Made by a program: the position numbers and the translations under genes. This document shows, piece after piece, positions 43,210-54,100 of a stretch of 64,000 nucleotides of DNA (positions are counted from its first letter, which is position 1; every line of letters starts with the position of its first letter). The DNA is from Streptomyces xanthophaeus. GTDB lineage: Bacteria; Actinomycetota; Actinomycetes; Streptomycetales; Streptomycetaceae. The notes below the pieces were generated by a model. The model saw only the letters and a list, made by a program, of their open reading frames with translations. It was not told the DNA's origin and did not search any database. The DNA is taken from positions 99,054-163,053 of the forward strand of contig NZ_JOFT01000022.1 of assembly GCF_000725805.1 (NCBI RefSeq). Reading direction: 5' to 3'.

Positions 43210-46200
43210 CCTGCCCTCAACATCCAAGGTCCAGCAGGGTCATACAGAACGCCCGAGACGAAATTATCGGGTCCATAGTTCCCCTGACAAACAGTGCATA
43301 TTTCCTTCTCCTGTAGAATCTTCCCCAAACCGTCACCGACATCCTCTCGTCTCACGGCTCGAGTGAAGATCACATCGTCAGCTGACCATCCAGTTGCGTT
43401 CAGGATGTTCGGTTCCGCACAGCTTCCGTTCCCAGAACAGCTAACAGCGATATCGCCAGTCCTCCTGTGCACTGCTGCTGTGTAGGTGCGTGACTTCGCC
43501 GCCCCCGTTGCTGCCCCTGCAACCTGGTCACGAAGAGCACTGGCATCCGAGATCCTCGCTTCCATGTCCCAGTTTCCCTGAGCGCGATCCACCACCAGCG
43601 TGGGCTTGAACTTTCCCTGCGGACCTCGGGTTCCAGTAGGGCAGTTGTGGACCAGGACGGGAGTGGCACCGGCCAGTGCATAGTACGTGTGGAGGTCGGC
43701 GACGGTGAGGTTGTAGACGACTTCTTGTTCAGCCGTCCACCGCTTGACCGATGCGACCTGCACGAAAGTGCCGCTACTGGTCCGAAGCCACTGGCCTGGA
43801 TTGAGCTCGGTGGCGTCCACCCATTCGTCCAGGTCGGCGACCCAGAAGGGGTGCTTAGCAGTAGCGGTGATGGTGTAGGCAGCTGATCCAGCATTGCCGT
43901 CTGTGTCTACAGCGACCTCTACGAGGCTCTTGACTCCCTCACCGCGGATGGTTGCCGTGACGTCCTCAGCGCGGGTCTCTCCGGTCTCCGGATCGGTGGC
44001 AAGGACCTTGTCACCCTGCTCCAGATGTTCGATCGGCTTGGTCGATCCATCCGCCATGAAGACAAGAGTTCCTGCAGCGAAACTATTTCCGGTCGGGCAT
44101 GTGCCGCCCTTGTTTCCAATCTTTGACCCAATTTTAGAAACGGCCTCACCTGCGGCCTTTCCGGCTACTTTGCCGACCGCAGCAAATGCCGGGGAGGCTG
44201 CCTTCATGGCTGTACTGCCCGCGGCTCCCCAGAGAGCACCTCGGGCTTGGGCCTTCAGTTGACCCATCACGCTGTGGTCTGCGCCTGGTGTCATGTAATT
44301 GGCGACGGCAGCCCCAGCGGCTCCTGCAACCGCTCCGCAGCCGGCTATCAGCGCAAGGCTTGCGCCACCCGTCGCAGCTGCCCCTGCTCCTGCAGCACTT
44401 ACACATGCGAATCCGACAATCACTTCAGTGGTGATCGCGGCAATGGCTACCTTGTTTTCGTTGACCCAGTCCTTGGTGGCCTTGACCTTCTTGTTGAAGT
44501 TGCACTTGGACCAGAAGCCGCAGTCCTTCTTGCTGCTGGTCGTCTTGCCCTTGTTCCCCTTCGGGCTGTCTCCCTTGCCAGGATTGCCGCCGTCGGTCGG
44601 CGGTGTGTACTTGGCGCCGGGAGTGAGGGGGTTCGCGGGGGAGCTGCCGTCGAGCTTTTCCGAGTGGCCCGTGCCGTCGTCCAGGTAGAGGCCCGTGGGG
44701 TCTGCGTTGCTGATCGGGTTGCCGTTGGCGTAGGTGTACCCGTTCATCTGGAGCGGGTCGGTGATGTCGATGACCGGGTCGACGGAGACGAAGCGGCCGG
44801 TGGTCGATTCGTATTCGCGGGCGCCGATGTGGGTGAGGCTGGTGTTGGTGTCGTCGACGCCGGTGCCGAGGAAGCCTCGGCTGCCGGGCCAGTTGCCGGG
44901 CTGGGTGCCGCGGGGGTTTCCGTAGGGGTCGGACTTGCGGCGGGTGATGGTCTGGCCCGCGCTTTGGTCGATGGTGGTGGTGGCCGTGCCGTGGTGGTCG
45001 GCCAGTTGGATGCTGAGCAGGTGGTTGTCGGTCTTGCCGTTGGTGCGGCGGACGGTGGTGGCGCCCGGGCCGCTGTAGTAGCGGACGGCGTCGAGGGCCT
45101 GGCCGGCCTTGTTGACCGTGATCTCGGCGTCGCCCAGGTAGAGGGTGCGGGCGCTGCCGGTCTCCTCGATCAGGCGGTTGCCGTCGGCGTCGTAGATGTA
45201 GGTGGTGGTGTTGTCGAAGGCCCACCGCTGGTTGGTGGCGCCCGCGCAGGTGTAGAGGAGGAGGCTGGCCCCGTCGGCGTCGCTGCCGCCGGAGACGTCG
45301 AGGCAGGCGTTGGCGGCCGCGTTGTAGAGGGTCTTGTCGCCTGCACGGTAGGTGAACTTCTGCTGGGCGCTGCCGTCGCAGGTGGCGATGCGGGCTTCGC
45401 CGTTCTGGTTGGTGAGGCACTTGCCGAGGGCCTGGACGGTGTCGCCGGTCAGGCGCCACTGCTGGGCCTTGGTCTCGTTGCAGGTGTAGAGCTGGACGCG
45501 GGTGCCGTCGGCGGTGTTTCCGGCGGCTACGTCGAGGCACTTGCCGGAGAGGCCGGTCACGGAGACCGCGCCGATGCCGGGGCTGAGGGCCGAGGTGAGC
45601 TTGTTGCGGCGGTCCCAGTTCAGGGTCTGGGTGTCGCCGTCGATCCGGCGGCTCGTGGTGTTGCCGGAGTTGTCGTACGCGTAGGTGGACGTCGAGTTGA
45701 TCGTGGAGCCCGGGTTGCGGGTGATCTTCTCGGTCTTGGCCAGGGCGTGGGGCTTGGTGGTGACGGGCGGCTGGGTGCCGTTGCCGGCGATGGTGACGCC
45801 GTAGGTGTAGGTGGTCTCGTCGTCCAGGGCCCCGTTGGTGAGGTCGCGGTTGATCAGCTTGGTGCGGTTGCCGATCGAGTCGAACTGGTACTCCTGCCAG
45901 AAGCCGTCACCGTCAGGTCCGGGCGTGACGTCGGCCAGGCTGGGGCCGGTGCAGGCTGCGGTCTTGCCGGTCCAGGCCTTGGTGAGCTGGCCCATGGGGT
46001 CGTACGCGTAGCACTGGCGGTCGGTGCGGCCGCCGGGCTGGTTGTCGGTGACCGAGGTGATGTTGCCCGCGGGGTCGTAGGCGTAGGAGATGTCGTTGAT
46101 GCGGTTGGCGTTGGCGGTCTCCCGGTCGTTGATGGACTGGGACACGCGGCCGGTGTTCGGGTCGTACAGGTTGGTGGTCCACACCCGGTTGGGGGCGCTG

Positions 46201-49200
46201 CCCGATGCGGTGCGCAGGACCTCGCCGAACGGGCTATAGACGGTGTCGGCCGTGTACCAGGACAGGCCGGACACGCTCTGGGGCATGCCGTCGCCGTTGT
46301 AGCGGGTGATCAGCTTTTCGGCTGCGAGGCCGCCCGGGGTGGAGGGGACGGTCGTCGACTGGACCTTGCCCGTGGGGGTGTAGGTGGTGCTGTAGGCGTA
46401 GGTCCCGGCGAAGCCCTTGGCTGCGGGGACGTCGGGGATGGTGACCTTCGAGCCGGTGGGCCGGTACTCGCTGTCGTATCCGGTGACCTCGCTCTTGTAC
46501 GCCGCTCCGCCCTCGTGACGGGTGGAGGAGACGGGCTTGCCCTTGGCGCCGGGCAGGGAGTCGAAGGTCCAGGACGCGACGAGGGGTCCGTCGGCTGCGT
46601 TGTCGCGCAGTTCGGTCTTGCGGCCGAGGACGTCGTAGGCGGTGTACTGGGCGCGGCCGCTGGAGTCCTTGGCCCAGACCTGCTGGTCGAGGTCGTCGTA
46701 CCCGACGGAGGACTGGCCGGTGTCGGGGTCGGTGGCGGAGGTCTGGCGTCCGCGGGCGTCGTAGGTGTAGGTCCACTTGTTGCCGGCGGTGTCGGTGACA
46801 CCGGTCAGCTTGTTGCGGATGTCGTACGCGTAGCTGGTCCGGTTCCAGGTGGTGAGGTCGGTCGAGGTGGCGTGTTCGACGGCCGAGGTGCGGCCCAGCG
46901 GGTCGGTCCAGGTCTTCGAGGAGCGGCTGCCCTTGAGGGGCGTGGTGCCGTCCGCGGACATGGCCGAGCGGGTGAGGGTCCAGTCGCCGCCGTACTGCGC
47001 GGTGCTGGAGTACTGGGGGACGTCCGCGTGGAGGGTGGTGCTGCGGACGGTGCGGCCGAGGCCGTCGTAGGCGGTCTTGGTCGAGTTCGGGATCTGGAAG
47101 ACGCTCTCCGGGACGAAGATCTTCTTCGCCGGTGAGCCTTCGGCGTAGTAGCCGTTGTTGGTCTGGCGGACCGTTCCGTTCGCGCTGTAGAGCGTGTCGG
47201 TGATCAGGCGGCCGCCGCCCAGGGCCTCGCCCTGGCTCTGGCGCGGGCGCAGCATGCCGTCGTAGATCGTGAGGGCATGGGCGTAGGTGCCGTCGTCCTG
47301 CAGGGTGCTGCTGGTGACGACGGGGGGTTCGTGCTCGGAGATCTGGTAGGTGAAGGTGAAGGCGGCCTTGTCGGTGCCGGGCTTCTGGGAGGGCGTCCAC
47401 ACGGCGGTGGACCGGCCCAGGCTGTCGTAGGACGTGGTGACCTTGCGGCCGTTGGCGTCGGTGTCTTCCAGCGGAAGGCCGCGGCCGGGGTCGTTCGTGG
47501 TGGTGGTCGTGTGGCCGAGTGCGTTGGTCCCGGTGACGGCGAAGGCCGGGCCGGTGGCGGGGCTGTAGGCCGTGGTCACAGTGTTCCCGGCCGGGTCGAA
47601 GACCTTGACCGGGCGGCCGAGCACGTCGTACTCGGTGCGGGCGGTGGTGATCCAGCCGGTGCCCGCCGCGTCGTTGGTGTCGACCTGGTGGACGAGGCCC
47701 TTGGTGGGGGCGGCGCCGAAGGCGTTGAGCGCGTCGTAGGAGGTGCGGGTGTCGGACATCAGCGAGCCGGCCGCCGCGCAGGTGCCTGCGGTCGTGCGGA
47801 CGCGGTGCGGCAGTCCGATCAGGTGCTTGTCCGTGTTGTGGACGTAGGAGGTGGTGGCGCAGGTCTGGTCGGTGGTCTTCCAGCCGCCGGTGCCGTCGGG
47901 GCTGACGGCCTCGCTCTCCACCTTCTCGGTGAGGCCGTAGGTGGCGTCGAACGTGGTGCGCGTGCGCTGGGTGCGGGTGGCGCCGCCGCTGATCGACTCG
48001 ATCTTGTCCGTGCGCGAGGTGTCGGAGCGGTAGGCGTCCAGGGGCGTGGTGCCGTCCCTGGGCCGGGAGGCCGTCTTCTGCAGCCACGGCCAGTTGATGA
48101 CCCGGGAGGAGACGGTGCCGCCGGCCTTGGTGTAGCTGATCGTCTCGGCTGCGCGTCCCTGCAGCTGGAGGAGGTCCTCGCCGAGGTCTTCGGTGCCGGT
48201 GGAGTCCTTGACGGTGATCTTGGGGCGGCCGGCGTCGGCGGACATGCCGCGGAAGTAGCGGGTCCGGGTCTGGGACTGCTCGGTGGCGTCGGGCTTGCCC
48301 GCGTTGGCGGTCACGCCCTTGCTGACGAGCACGCTGGCGTAGCCGCGCCACTGGCTGTAGGTGCGCAGTTCGGGCTTGGAGTACTCGTCGCTGTCCTTGG
48401 CCCAGGCCGCGTCGCCTTCGTAGGTGTAGGCGGTGGTGACGTCGGGCTGGCGGGCGACGCGGTCCTTCTCGACGACCTTGTCGACGACGTACTTGTTGAA
48501 CCACTCCAGCGGCGGCTTCTCCAGCTCGCTGTCCGGGGACCAGTGGACCGGGTAGCAGCGGGTGGTGTTCTCCTCGGGCTTCGGGTGGGTGCCGCCGACC
48601 GCGCAGGGCGCGGAGTAGTCGACGTAGGTCTCTCCGCCCGTCTCGCTGCGGATGGTCTCCACGCGCAGGCGGTCGAAGTCCGGGGTGGCGTCGTTGGGGC
48701 CGGTCGCGACGCGGTTGGGCATGTCCTGGACGTTGGCCAGGAAGGAGACCGGCGGCAGCGACGCGCTCTCCTGGTTGCCCGCGGCGTCCTTGGTGGTGCC
48801 GTAGCCGGTGCGGGTGATGGACTCGAGCCACAGCGGCGGGTGGGTGTCGGTGCGCTGCTTGGGGAACGACTGGGCCAGGTTCCAGCGGTCCACGAGGGAG
48901 AGGGCGGTGGAGCCGGGGGTGCGCTGGCCGTAGGTGGTGACCGCGGTCAGGCGCTTGCGGGTCCAGAAGGTCGGTGAGCTGGTGTAGCAGTCCTTGGCGT
49001 CGGCCTTGCAGTGGAGCGTGGAGGGGGTGTCCCACCAGGGCTGCTTGTCGCCGTAGTTCTTCGAGTCGAAGGAGGCGTCCGAGCAGTCGACGCCCTGCTC
49101 CTTGATGCAGCGTTCGGCGACGGTGAACTCGACCTTGCCGGCCGGTGCGCCGGAGAGGTTGTCGCTGCGCAGGCCGTAGCTGATCTGCGTGGGGTAGCCG

Positions 49201-50780
49201 GCACGGACGTAGGAGACGGGCTCCTTGAACTTGCCGTTCTTGGCGTAGCGGTTGGTCTCCTTGGCCCAGTCGATGACCATGGCGTTGCCGTGGACGTCTT
49301 CGACATAGTCGAGGTTCCAGCGCCAGCCCTGGTCGCAGGCGGAGGCCGCGAAGGTGGTCTGGTAGCAGGGCTCGCCCGGGTGGTTGCCGTAGACCGGAGC
49401 GGTGAGGACGGAGTTGGTCGCCGGGCGGCTGCCGGCGCCGTCGACGTCGTGGCGGCCGAAGAAGTAGCGGGTGCCCTCGCGGGTGGTGACGACCCAGTAC
49501 TCGCCGTCCTTGGCACCGTTGGCGATGCCGGCGTCGGTCTTGCGCTCGACGCGGGAGCCGTCGTCGGAGGCGGGGACCCACTTGCCGGTCGCGGCGTCGT
49601 GGACGAGCTCAGTGGTGGAGCCGCCGAGCGACATCACCACGTTGTCGGCGGCCCAGCAGAGGTCGCCCTTCTTCTTGTCGGTGGCGTTGTCGTTGTTCGG
49701 CTTGCTGGGGACGGCCTTCAGGTCGTCGCCGCAGGAGCGGTAGCGGCGCTCGATGTAGCCGGGTTCGTAGTCCCAGCCGTCGCCGACCCAGGACGCCTGC
49801 CCGTTGGCCACGGACGTCTTGCCGTCGACGGCCTGGGAGGAGTACGAGAACCCGATCTTCGGGGCGGGGCCGGCCGGCGGCGCGGGGACGGTCAGCGGAT
49901 AGGTCCAGGAGAAGCCGCCGCCGCTGCCGCCCGCGGTCCAGGAACCGGTCGGGGACAGGGACGTGGCCTTGTACGTGCCGCCCGCGCCGGAGGCGCCGTC
50001 GGAGGCGGCCAGGACCATCGGGCCGCCCCCGCCGACGGCCATGGTGCGCAGGCCCTGGCCGGGTGCGGTGGCCGGGTCGACGGTGGCGCGGACCGTGCCG
50101 CTGGAGGGGTCGTTGGTGCTCGGGACGTCCTTGGAGACGGAGCACTCGGGCAGGTCGGGGGTCGTCAGGAAGCAGGCCGGGAGCTGCTTGAGCTCCAGGC
50201 GGGTGGCCCACTCGGTGCCGTAGAGGTCCTTGAACTTCTTGTAGTCCAGCTGGACGTCGACCGGGGTGGAGCCTTCGGCGGGCGGGGTGACCTTGATGAT
50301 CGCGCCGTCGACGTTGGCCGCCTCGGTGGCGGTACGGGCTTCCACTGCGACGGACCAGGTGCCCGAAGGGGTGGGCGGCGCAGGTTCGGCTGTGGTGGGT
50401 GAGGCCTTGCCGATGCTGACGGGAAGGGTTCCGGCCTGGACGAGCTGGTCCCCGCTGAGGGCGACGTCCACGGCGCCTGCGGCCGGGGGCGTCACCTTCG
50501 ACGGCTCGTACTCGGCGGGCGGAAGCGCGGGAGTGCCCGCCCATCCTTCGAGCTTGGCGGCCTCGACCTTGTCGAGCTTGGCTCTGATGTCCTGCTGGAG
50601 ACCCGGCAGTTGGACGCCATTACGGTCGCCCGGTGGCGCAGCCCAGGCCTCGATGGGCAGAAGAGTTGCGACCAGCATCACGGAAAGCGTGATGCCGGCT
50701 TGCCCGGCGAGGCGCGCGCGTCTTGCGCGCGCCTTTCTGTTTCCGGGCAGGCGGAAATTGTTCGCCGACAACGGCGACAT
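43206..50780 (-). CDS. RHS-repeat polymorphic toxin with lectin, Hint and deaminase-like tip
   Basis: About 2524 residues from an ATG behind GGGGGG; a start 13 codons upstream is weaker. The protein is exported (signal helix GITLSVMLVATLLPIEAWAA). An SpvB-like N-terminal region is followed by many YD repeats (YAYDPAGN, YDANGR-like). A ricin-B lectin insert sits at about 1730-1850 (GLSGKCLDVAAG, QQWRL, NQRWAF). The RHS core ends YANGNPISNADPTGL near 2020. A Hint autoprotease-like domain spans about 2230-2380 (SFAAGTLVFMADGSTKPIEH to TPVLVHN). The last 144 residues form the toxin, with CAE at 2454-2456 and CTVC at 2495-2498, the zinc and catalytic pattern of nucleic-acid deaminase toxins (YwqJ/Pput_2613-like). 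Release of the tip into rival cells is the known mode of the family. Confidence 0.93.
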   Translation of the reverse strand: MSPLSANNFRLPGNRKARARRARLAGQAGITLSVMLVATLLPIEAWAAPPGDRNGVQLPGLQQDIRAKLDKVEAAKLEGWAGTPALPPAEYEPSKVTPPAAGAVDVALSGDQLVQAGTLPVSIGKASPTTAEPAPPTPSGTWSVAVEARTATEAANVDGAIIKVTPPAEGSTPVDVQLDYKKFKDLYGTEWATRLELKQLPACFLTTPDLPECSVSKDVPSTNDPSSGTVRATVDPATAPGQGLRTMAVGGGGPMVLAASDGASGAGGTYKATSLSPTGSWTAGGSGGGFSWTYPLTVPAPPAGPAPKIGFSYSSQAVDGKTSVANGQASWVGDGWDYEPGYIERRYRSCGDDLKAVPSKPNNDNATDKKKGDLCWAADNVVMSLGGSTTELVHDAATGKWVPASDDGSRVERKTDAGIANGAKDGEYWVVTTREGTRYFFGRHDVDGAGSRPATNSVLTAPVYGNHPGEPCYQTTFAASACDQGWRWNLDYVEDVHGNAMVIDWAKETNRYAKNGKFKEPVSYVRAGYPTQISYGLRSDNLSGAPAGKVEFTVAERCIKEQGVDCSDASFDSKNYGDKQPWWDTPSTLHCKADAKDCYTSSPTFWTRKRLTAVTTYGQRTPGSTALSLVDRWNLAQSFPKQRTDTHPPLWLESITRTGYGTTKDAAGNQESASLPPVSFLANVQDMPNRVATGPNDATPDFDRLRVETIRSETGGETYVDYSAPCAVGGTHPKPEENTTRCYPVHWSPDSELEKPPLEWFNKYVVDKVVEKDRVARQPDVTTAYTYEGDAAWAKDSDEYSKPELRTYSQWRGYASVLVSKGVTANAGKPDATEQSQTRTRYFRGMSADAGRPKITVKDSTGTEDLGEDLLQLQGRAAETISYTKAGGTVSSRVINWPWLQKTASRPRDGTTPLDAYRSDTSRTDKIESISGGATRTQRTRTTFDATYGLTEKVESEAVSPDGTGGWKTTDQTCATTSYVHNTDKHLIGLPHRVRTTAGTCAAAGSLMSDTRTSYDALNAFGAAPTKGLVHQVDTNDAAGTGWITTARTEYDVLGRPVKVFDPAGNTVTTAYSPATGPAFAVTGTNALGHTTTTTNDPGRGLPLEDTDANGRKVTTSYDSLGRSTAVWTPSQKPGTDKAAFTFTYQISEHEPPVVTSSTLQDDGTYAHALTIYDGMLRPRQSQGEALGGGRLITDTLYSANGTVRQTNNGYYAEGSPAKKIFVPESVFQIPNSTKTAYDGLGRTVRSTTLHADVPQYSSTAQYGGDWTLTRSAMSADGTTPLKGSRSSKTWTDPLGRTSAVEHATSTDLTTWNRTSYAYDIRNKLTGVTDTAGNKWTYTYDARGRQTSATDPDTGQSSVGYDDLDQQVWAKDSSGRAQYTAYDVLGRKTELRDNAADGPLVASWTFDSLPGAKGKPVSSTRHEGGAAYKSEVTGYDSEYRPTGSKVTIPDVPAAKGFAGTYAYSTTYTPTGKVQSTTVPSTPGGLAAEKLITRYNGDGMPQSVSGLSWYTADTVYSPFGEVLRTASGSAPNRVWTTNLYDPNTGRVSQSINDRETANANRINDISYAYDPAGNITSVTDNQPGGRTDRQCYAYDPMGQLTKAWTGKTAACTGPSLADVTPGPDGDGFWQEYQFDSIGNRTKLINRDLTNGALDDETTYTYGVTIAGNGTQPPVTTKPHALAKTEKITRNPGSTINSTSTYAYDNSGNTTSRRIDGDTQTLNWDRRNKLTSALSPGIGAVSVTGLSGKCLDVAAGNTADGTRVQLYTCNETKAQQWRLTGDTVQALGKCLTNQNGEARIATCDGSAQQKFTYRAGDKTLYNAAANACLDVSGGSDADGASLLLYTCAGATNQRWAFDNTTTYIYDADGNRLIEETGSARTLYLGDAEITVNKAGQALDAVRYYSGPGATTVRRTNGKTDNHLLSIQLADHHGTATTTIDQSAGQTITRRKSDPYGNPRGTQPGNWPGSRGFLGTGVDDTNTSLTHIGAREYESTTGRFVSVDPVIDITDPLQMNGYTYANGNPISNADPTGLYLDDGTGHSEKLDGSSPANPLTPGAKYTPPTDGGNPGKGDSPKGNKGKTTSSKKDCGFWSKCNFNKKVKATKDWVNENKVAIAAITTEVIVGFACVSAAGAGAAATGGASLALIAGCGAVAGAAGAAVANYMTPGADHSVMGQLKAQARGALWGAAGSTAMKAASPAFAAVGKVAGKAAGEAVSKIGSKIGNKGGTCPTGNSFAAGTLVFMADGSTKPIEHLEQGDKVLATDPETGETRAEDVTATIRGEGVKSLVEVAVDTDGNAGSAAYTITATAKHPFWVADLDEWVDATELNPGQWLRTSSGTFVQVASVKRWTAEQEVVYNLTVADLHTYYALAGATPVLVHNCPTGTRGPQGKFKPTLVVDRAQGNWDMEARISDASALRDQVAGAATGAAKSRTYTAAVHRRTGDIAVSCSGNGSCAEPNILNATGWSADDVIFTRAVRREDVGDGLGKILQEKEICTVCQGNYGPDNFVSGVLYDPAGPWMLRAG

Positions 50781-51143
50781 GTGGACCCCCCACGCTCCGC
50801 CGCCGCGGCGATGGCACACGGCTGGCAGGAAACTGACAAATAGCCAGCTGATTCTGCGGCCATACGGACCCGAAAATCTAGGTTCCGATAATCGGTGTGG
50901 GCTTTGTCACTTTACTATCTGTATACCGTGGGGCAATCCACACAAATGACCCCACCAGAGTGGGCCGAACAGCGAATACAGGGGGTGAGGATGTCGGTGG
51001 CATGGTTCATGCTCGGCTCGCGACTCCTTTGCGTTGAAAGACGAGCAGGGAGCCGCCTCTTCGCGTTTTCCGGCCACTGGCCGAAATGATTAGTGAGTGC
51101 CGAGGGCTGCGGAAGTGCGCGCCCGAGGGGGGAGAAGAAAACC
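50781..51143. promoter_or_regulatory. Divergent promoter region of RHS and FG-GAP genes
   Basis: This gap separates the two outward-facing genes. It is clearly AT-richer in its middle (GAAAATCTAGG, CACTTTACTATCTGTATAC), as expected for promoters. No inverted repeat long enough to be an obvious operator was found. Confidence 0.5.
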
Positions 51144-54100
51144 ATGGCTGTCAGTGAATCCGTGGACGAGAGTCCGCCAACAACCCCTGCAGAAAGTGAA
51201 GTTGCCGCACCGGCGCGCAGCTGGTTCAGGCGCCGTCGCGTCATGGGGGGACTGGCGGCCCTGCTCGCGGTGGCCGTTGCGGTGCCGACCGGGGTGTACC
51301 TGTCGGACGGCCAGAAGCCGAAGGCCCGGCCGGACGGGCAGGCCGGTGCGCCCGTCGCCGCGCCGGAAGCCCGTCGTCTGGCCGAGGAGTCCGGCAAGGA
51401 CGTCGAGGTCACGGCCGAGCAGAGCGCGAACACCACGACCTGGGCGCAGCCTGACGGGCTGTTCCGCAAGCAGGTTTTCAACTCGGCCGTGCGCGCGAAG
51501 GTGGGCGGGCAGTGGAAGCCGATCGACACCGACCTGGAGCGGGTCGGGGACGGCTTCGCCGCCAAGGCCGTGAACGGGCGCGTGGTCTTCAGCGCCGGGA
51601 GTGCGCCGCAGGCCGCCGGTGGGGAGCGCGCCGCCCGTGGCGTGAGCCGGGTGGCTTTGAAGCGGGACACGCCGGGTGAGGTGTGGACCGACCTCGTCCG
51701 CCTCAATACGGACGGGCACGACATCGTGGTCAGCTGGCCGGGTGCCCTGCCCGCCCCGGTCATCGACGGGCCGCGGGCCCTGTACGAGAACGTCCGGCCC
51801 GGCATCGACCTGGTGCTGACCGCCCTGGACGGCGGCTACTCGCACGTCCTGGTCGTCAAGGACAAGCAGGCCGCTGCCGACCCCCTGCTCGGCCGGCTCC
51901 AGTACCAGCTGGCTTCCCCGGACCTGACGTTCCATCTGGACGGTGCATCGGGCTCGCTCAGCGCCCGGGACGCCGCGGGTGAGGAAGTCGCCGGGGCGCC
52001 GTCGCCGCTGATGTGGGACTCGTCCGGAAAGGTCGCCACCACGGACGACGAACCCGCCTGGATTCCGACCGAGATAGGCAAGCAGCACGCCACGCTTTCC
52101 CTCCCCGGAATGGCGGGCGCTGAAGGCGCACACCAGTCCTTCGCCCGGGCGGAACTGTCCGAGAACAGGCTTTCGCTGACCCCTGACTCCTCGTGGATGG
52201 GCGCTCCGGAAACCGTGTACCCGGTTTTCATCGACCCGTCGTTCAAGGGGCGCAAGCAGTCCTGGACCCTGCTCTACAAGAAGAGTCCGAACTCAAGCTT
52301 CTTCAACGGGCAGAACTACAACCCTGGCGGTACGTCGGAGGCCCGTGTCGGCTACGAGTCGGACACGGTGGGCACCGCCCGTTCCATCTTCAATTTCGAC
52401 TTCGGCGCCGAATTGCGCGGCACCGGAATTCACTCGGCCAAGGTGCGCGCTCTGCAGACGCATTCGTGGTCCTGCGATGCCAGGCCGATGGACGTCTACT
52501 CGACGCCCTACATCACCTCCTCCAGCACGTGGGGGAACACGTCCTCGTACTGGGGCAACAAGGTCGCCACCGAGTCCTCCGGCTACGGCTACAAGAGCGC
52601 CTGCCCCGACAACTGGATCGCCCCCGACATCACCGGGCTCGCCCGGCAGGCGGCCAGCGCCGGCTGGCAGGCCCTCTCCCTCGGCTTCGCCTCCCCCAAC
52701 GAGACGAGCGCCACGTACTGGAAGAAGTTCCTCGCCAACGGTGAGAACGCCCCGTACCTGGAGATCGTCTACAACAGCCCGCCCGACATCCCGCTCGCCG
52801 AGAACATGAACACCTTCCCCGGCGGCCCTTGCCTGACCAGCGGAAACGGCACCGGCATCGGCAAGACGGACATCACCTTCCAGGTCAGGGGATTCGACCG
52901 CGACGGGAACCTGCGCCAGCTCCAGATCGAGATCTGGGACGCGGAGAGCGGCCAGAAGGTCCACGACGAGTGGCTGTGGCCCAACAGCGACGGCGTGATC
53001 ACCAAGGACATTCCCTGGGACCGCTTCACCTCCGGCAGGAAGTACCACTGGCTCTCCCGCGCCAACGACTGGGACCACTGGACGGTGGGCAGCGGCCCGC
53101 TCGACTCCGGAGGCGGCGGCTGGTGCACCTTCACCGTCGACCACACCGCCCCCAGCTCCCCGGCCGTGAGCTCCGAGCAGTTCCCTGCGCCGGGCCCCGA
53201 TGCGGCCGAGTGGAGCGTGAACCCCGCCGGCACGCCGGGCCAGTGGATCGAGGTCCGGGGCAACGGCACCCAGGCCGCGGACATCCGCGAGTACCAGTGG
53301 AGCCTGAACCGGCCGAGCTTCGACCAGAAGGCCGTCCCGTGGGAGGCGGACCTGGCCTCCATCAAGACCCAGGTCGACACCGCAGGACCCAACGTCCTGT
53401 ACGTCCGCACCGTCAGCAAGTTCGGAAACGTCTCCCCGCCGAGCGAGTACCTCTTCTACGTCAGGCCCGCCGCCGGCCAGGACACACCCGGCGACGTCAC
53501 CGGAGACCGCCACCCCGACCTCCTCGCCATCGACGCGGCCGGCAACCTGCGCACCTACGGCGGTGACCAGGTCGGCGACACCGACGCCCACCTCCCCGGC
53601 GCCGTCGAGAACGGCAAGCCCGTCGCCCCCGGCTACTGGAAGGACCCCGCCACCGGCAAAGCGGCCCTCATCGGCCACTCCACCGACTGGTACCCCGGCG
53701 ACGGCCTCACCGACCTGATCGCGCGCATGCCCGACGGGAAGATGTACGTCTACCCGGGCACCGGCACCGGCCAGTTCGACGTCGGGCGCCGCATCGAGAT
53801 CCTGCTGCCCGCAGGCGCACCCGACCCCGCGACCCTGCGGCAGATCGTCGTCGGCGAGGACGTGGACGGTGACGGTTTCCCCGACCTGTTCGCCCTCGAC
53901 GCGGACGGCTTCTGGGCCTTCACCGGCTACAGCGGAGCCAGCTTCGCCACCGCCACGAAGCTGAACTCCGGCTGGGCCCCGCGCGACATCGTCGGAGTGC
54001 GGGACGTCTCCGGGGACAAGGTCCCCGACCTGATCTTCCGCGACGACGCCGACCACAACCGCGGCCTCGCCCTGCGCAAGGGCAAGCCGGGCCCGAACGG

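Noticed and set aside
44247..47135. Plus-strand frame of over 900 codons inside the RHS gene
   Set aside because: It is a Val/Gly/Ala-rich antisense shadow of the RHS repeats with no domain.
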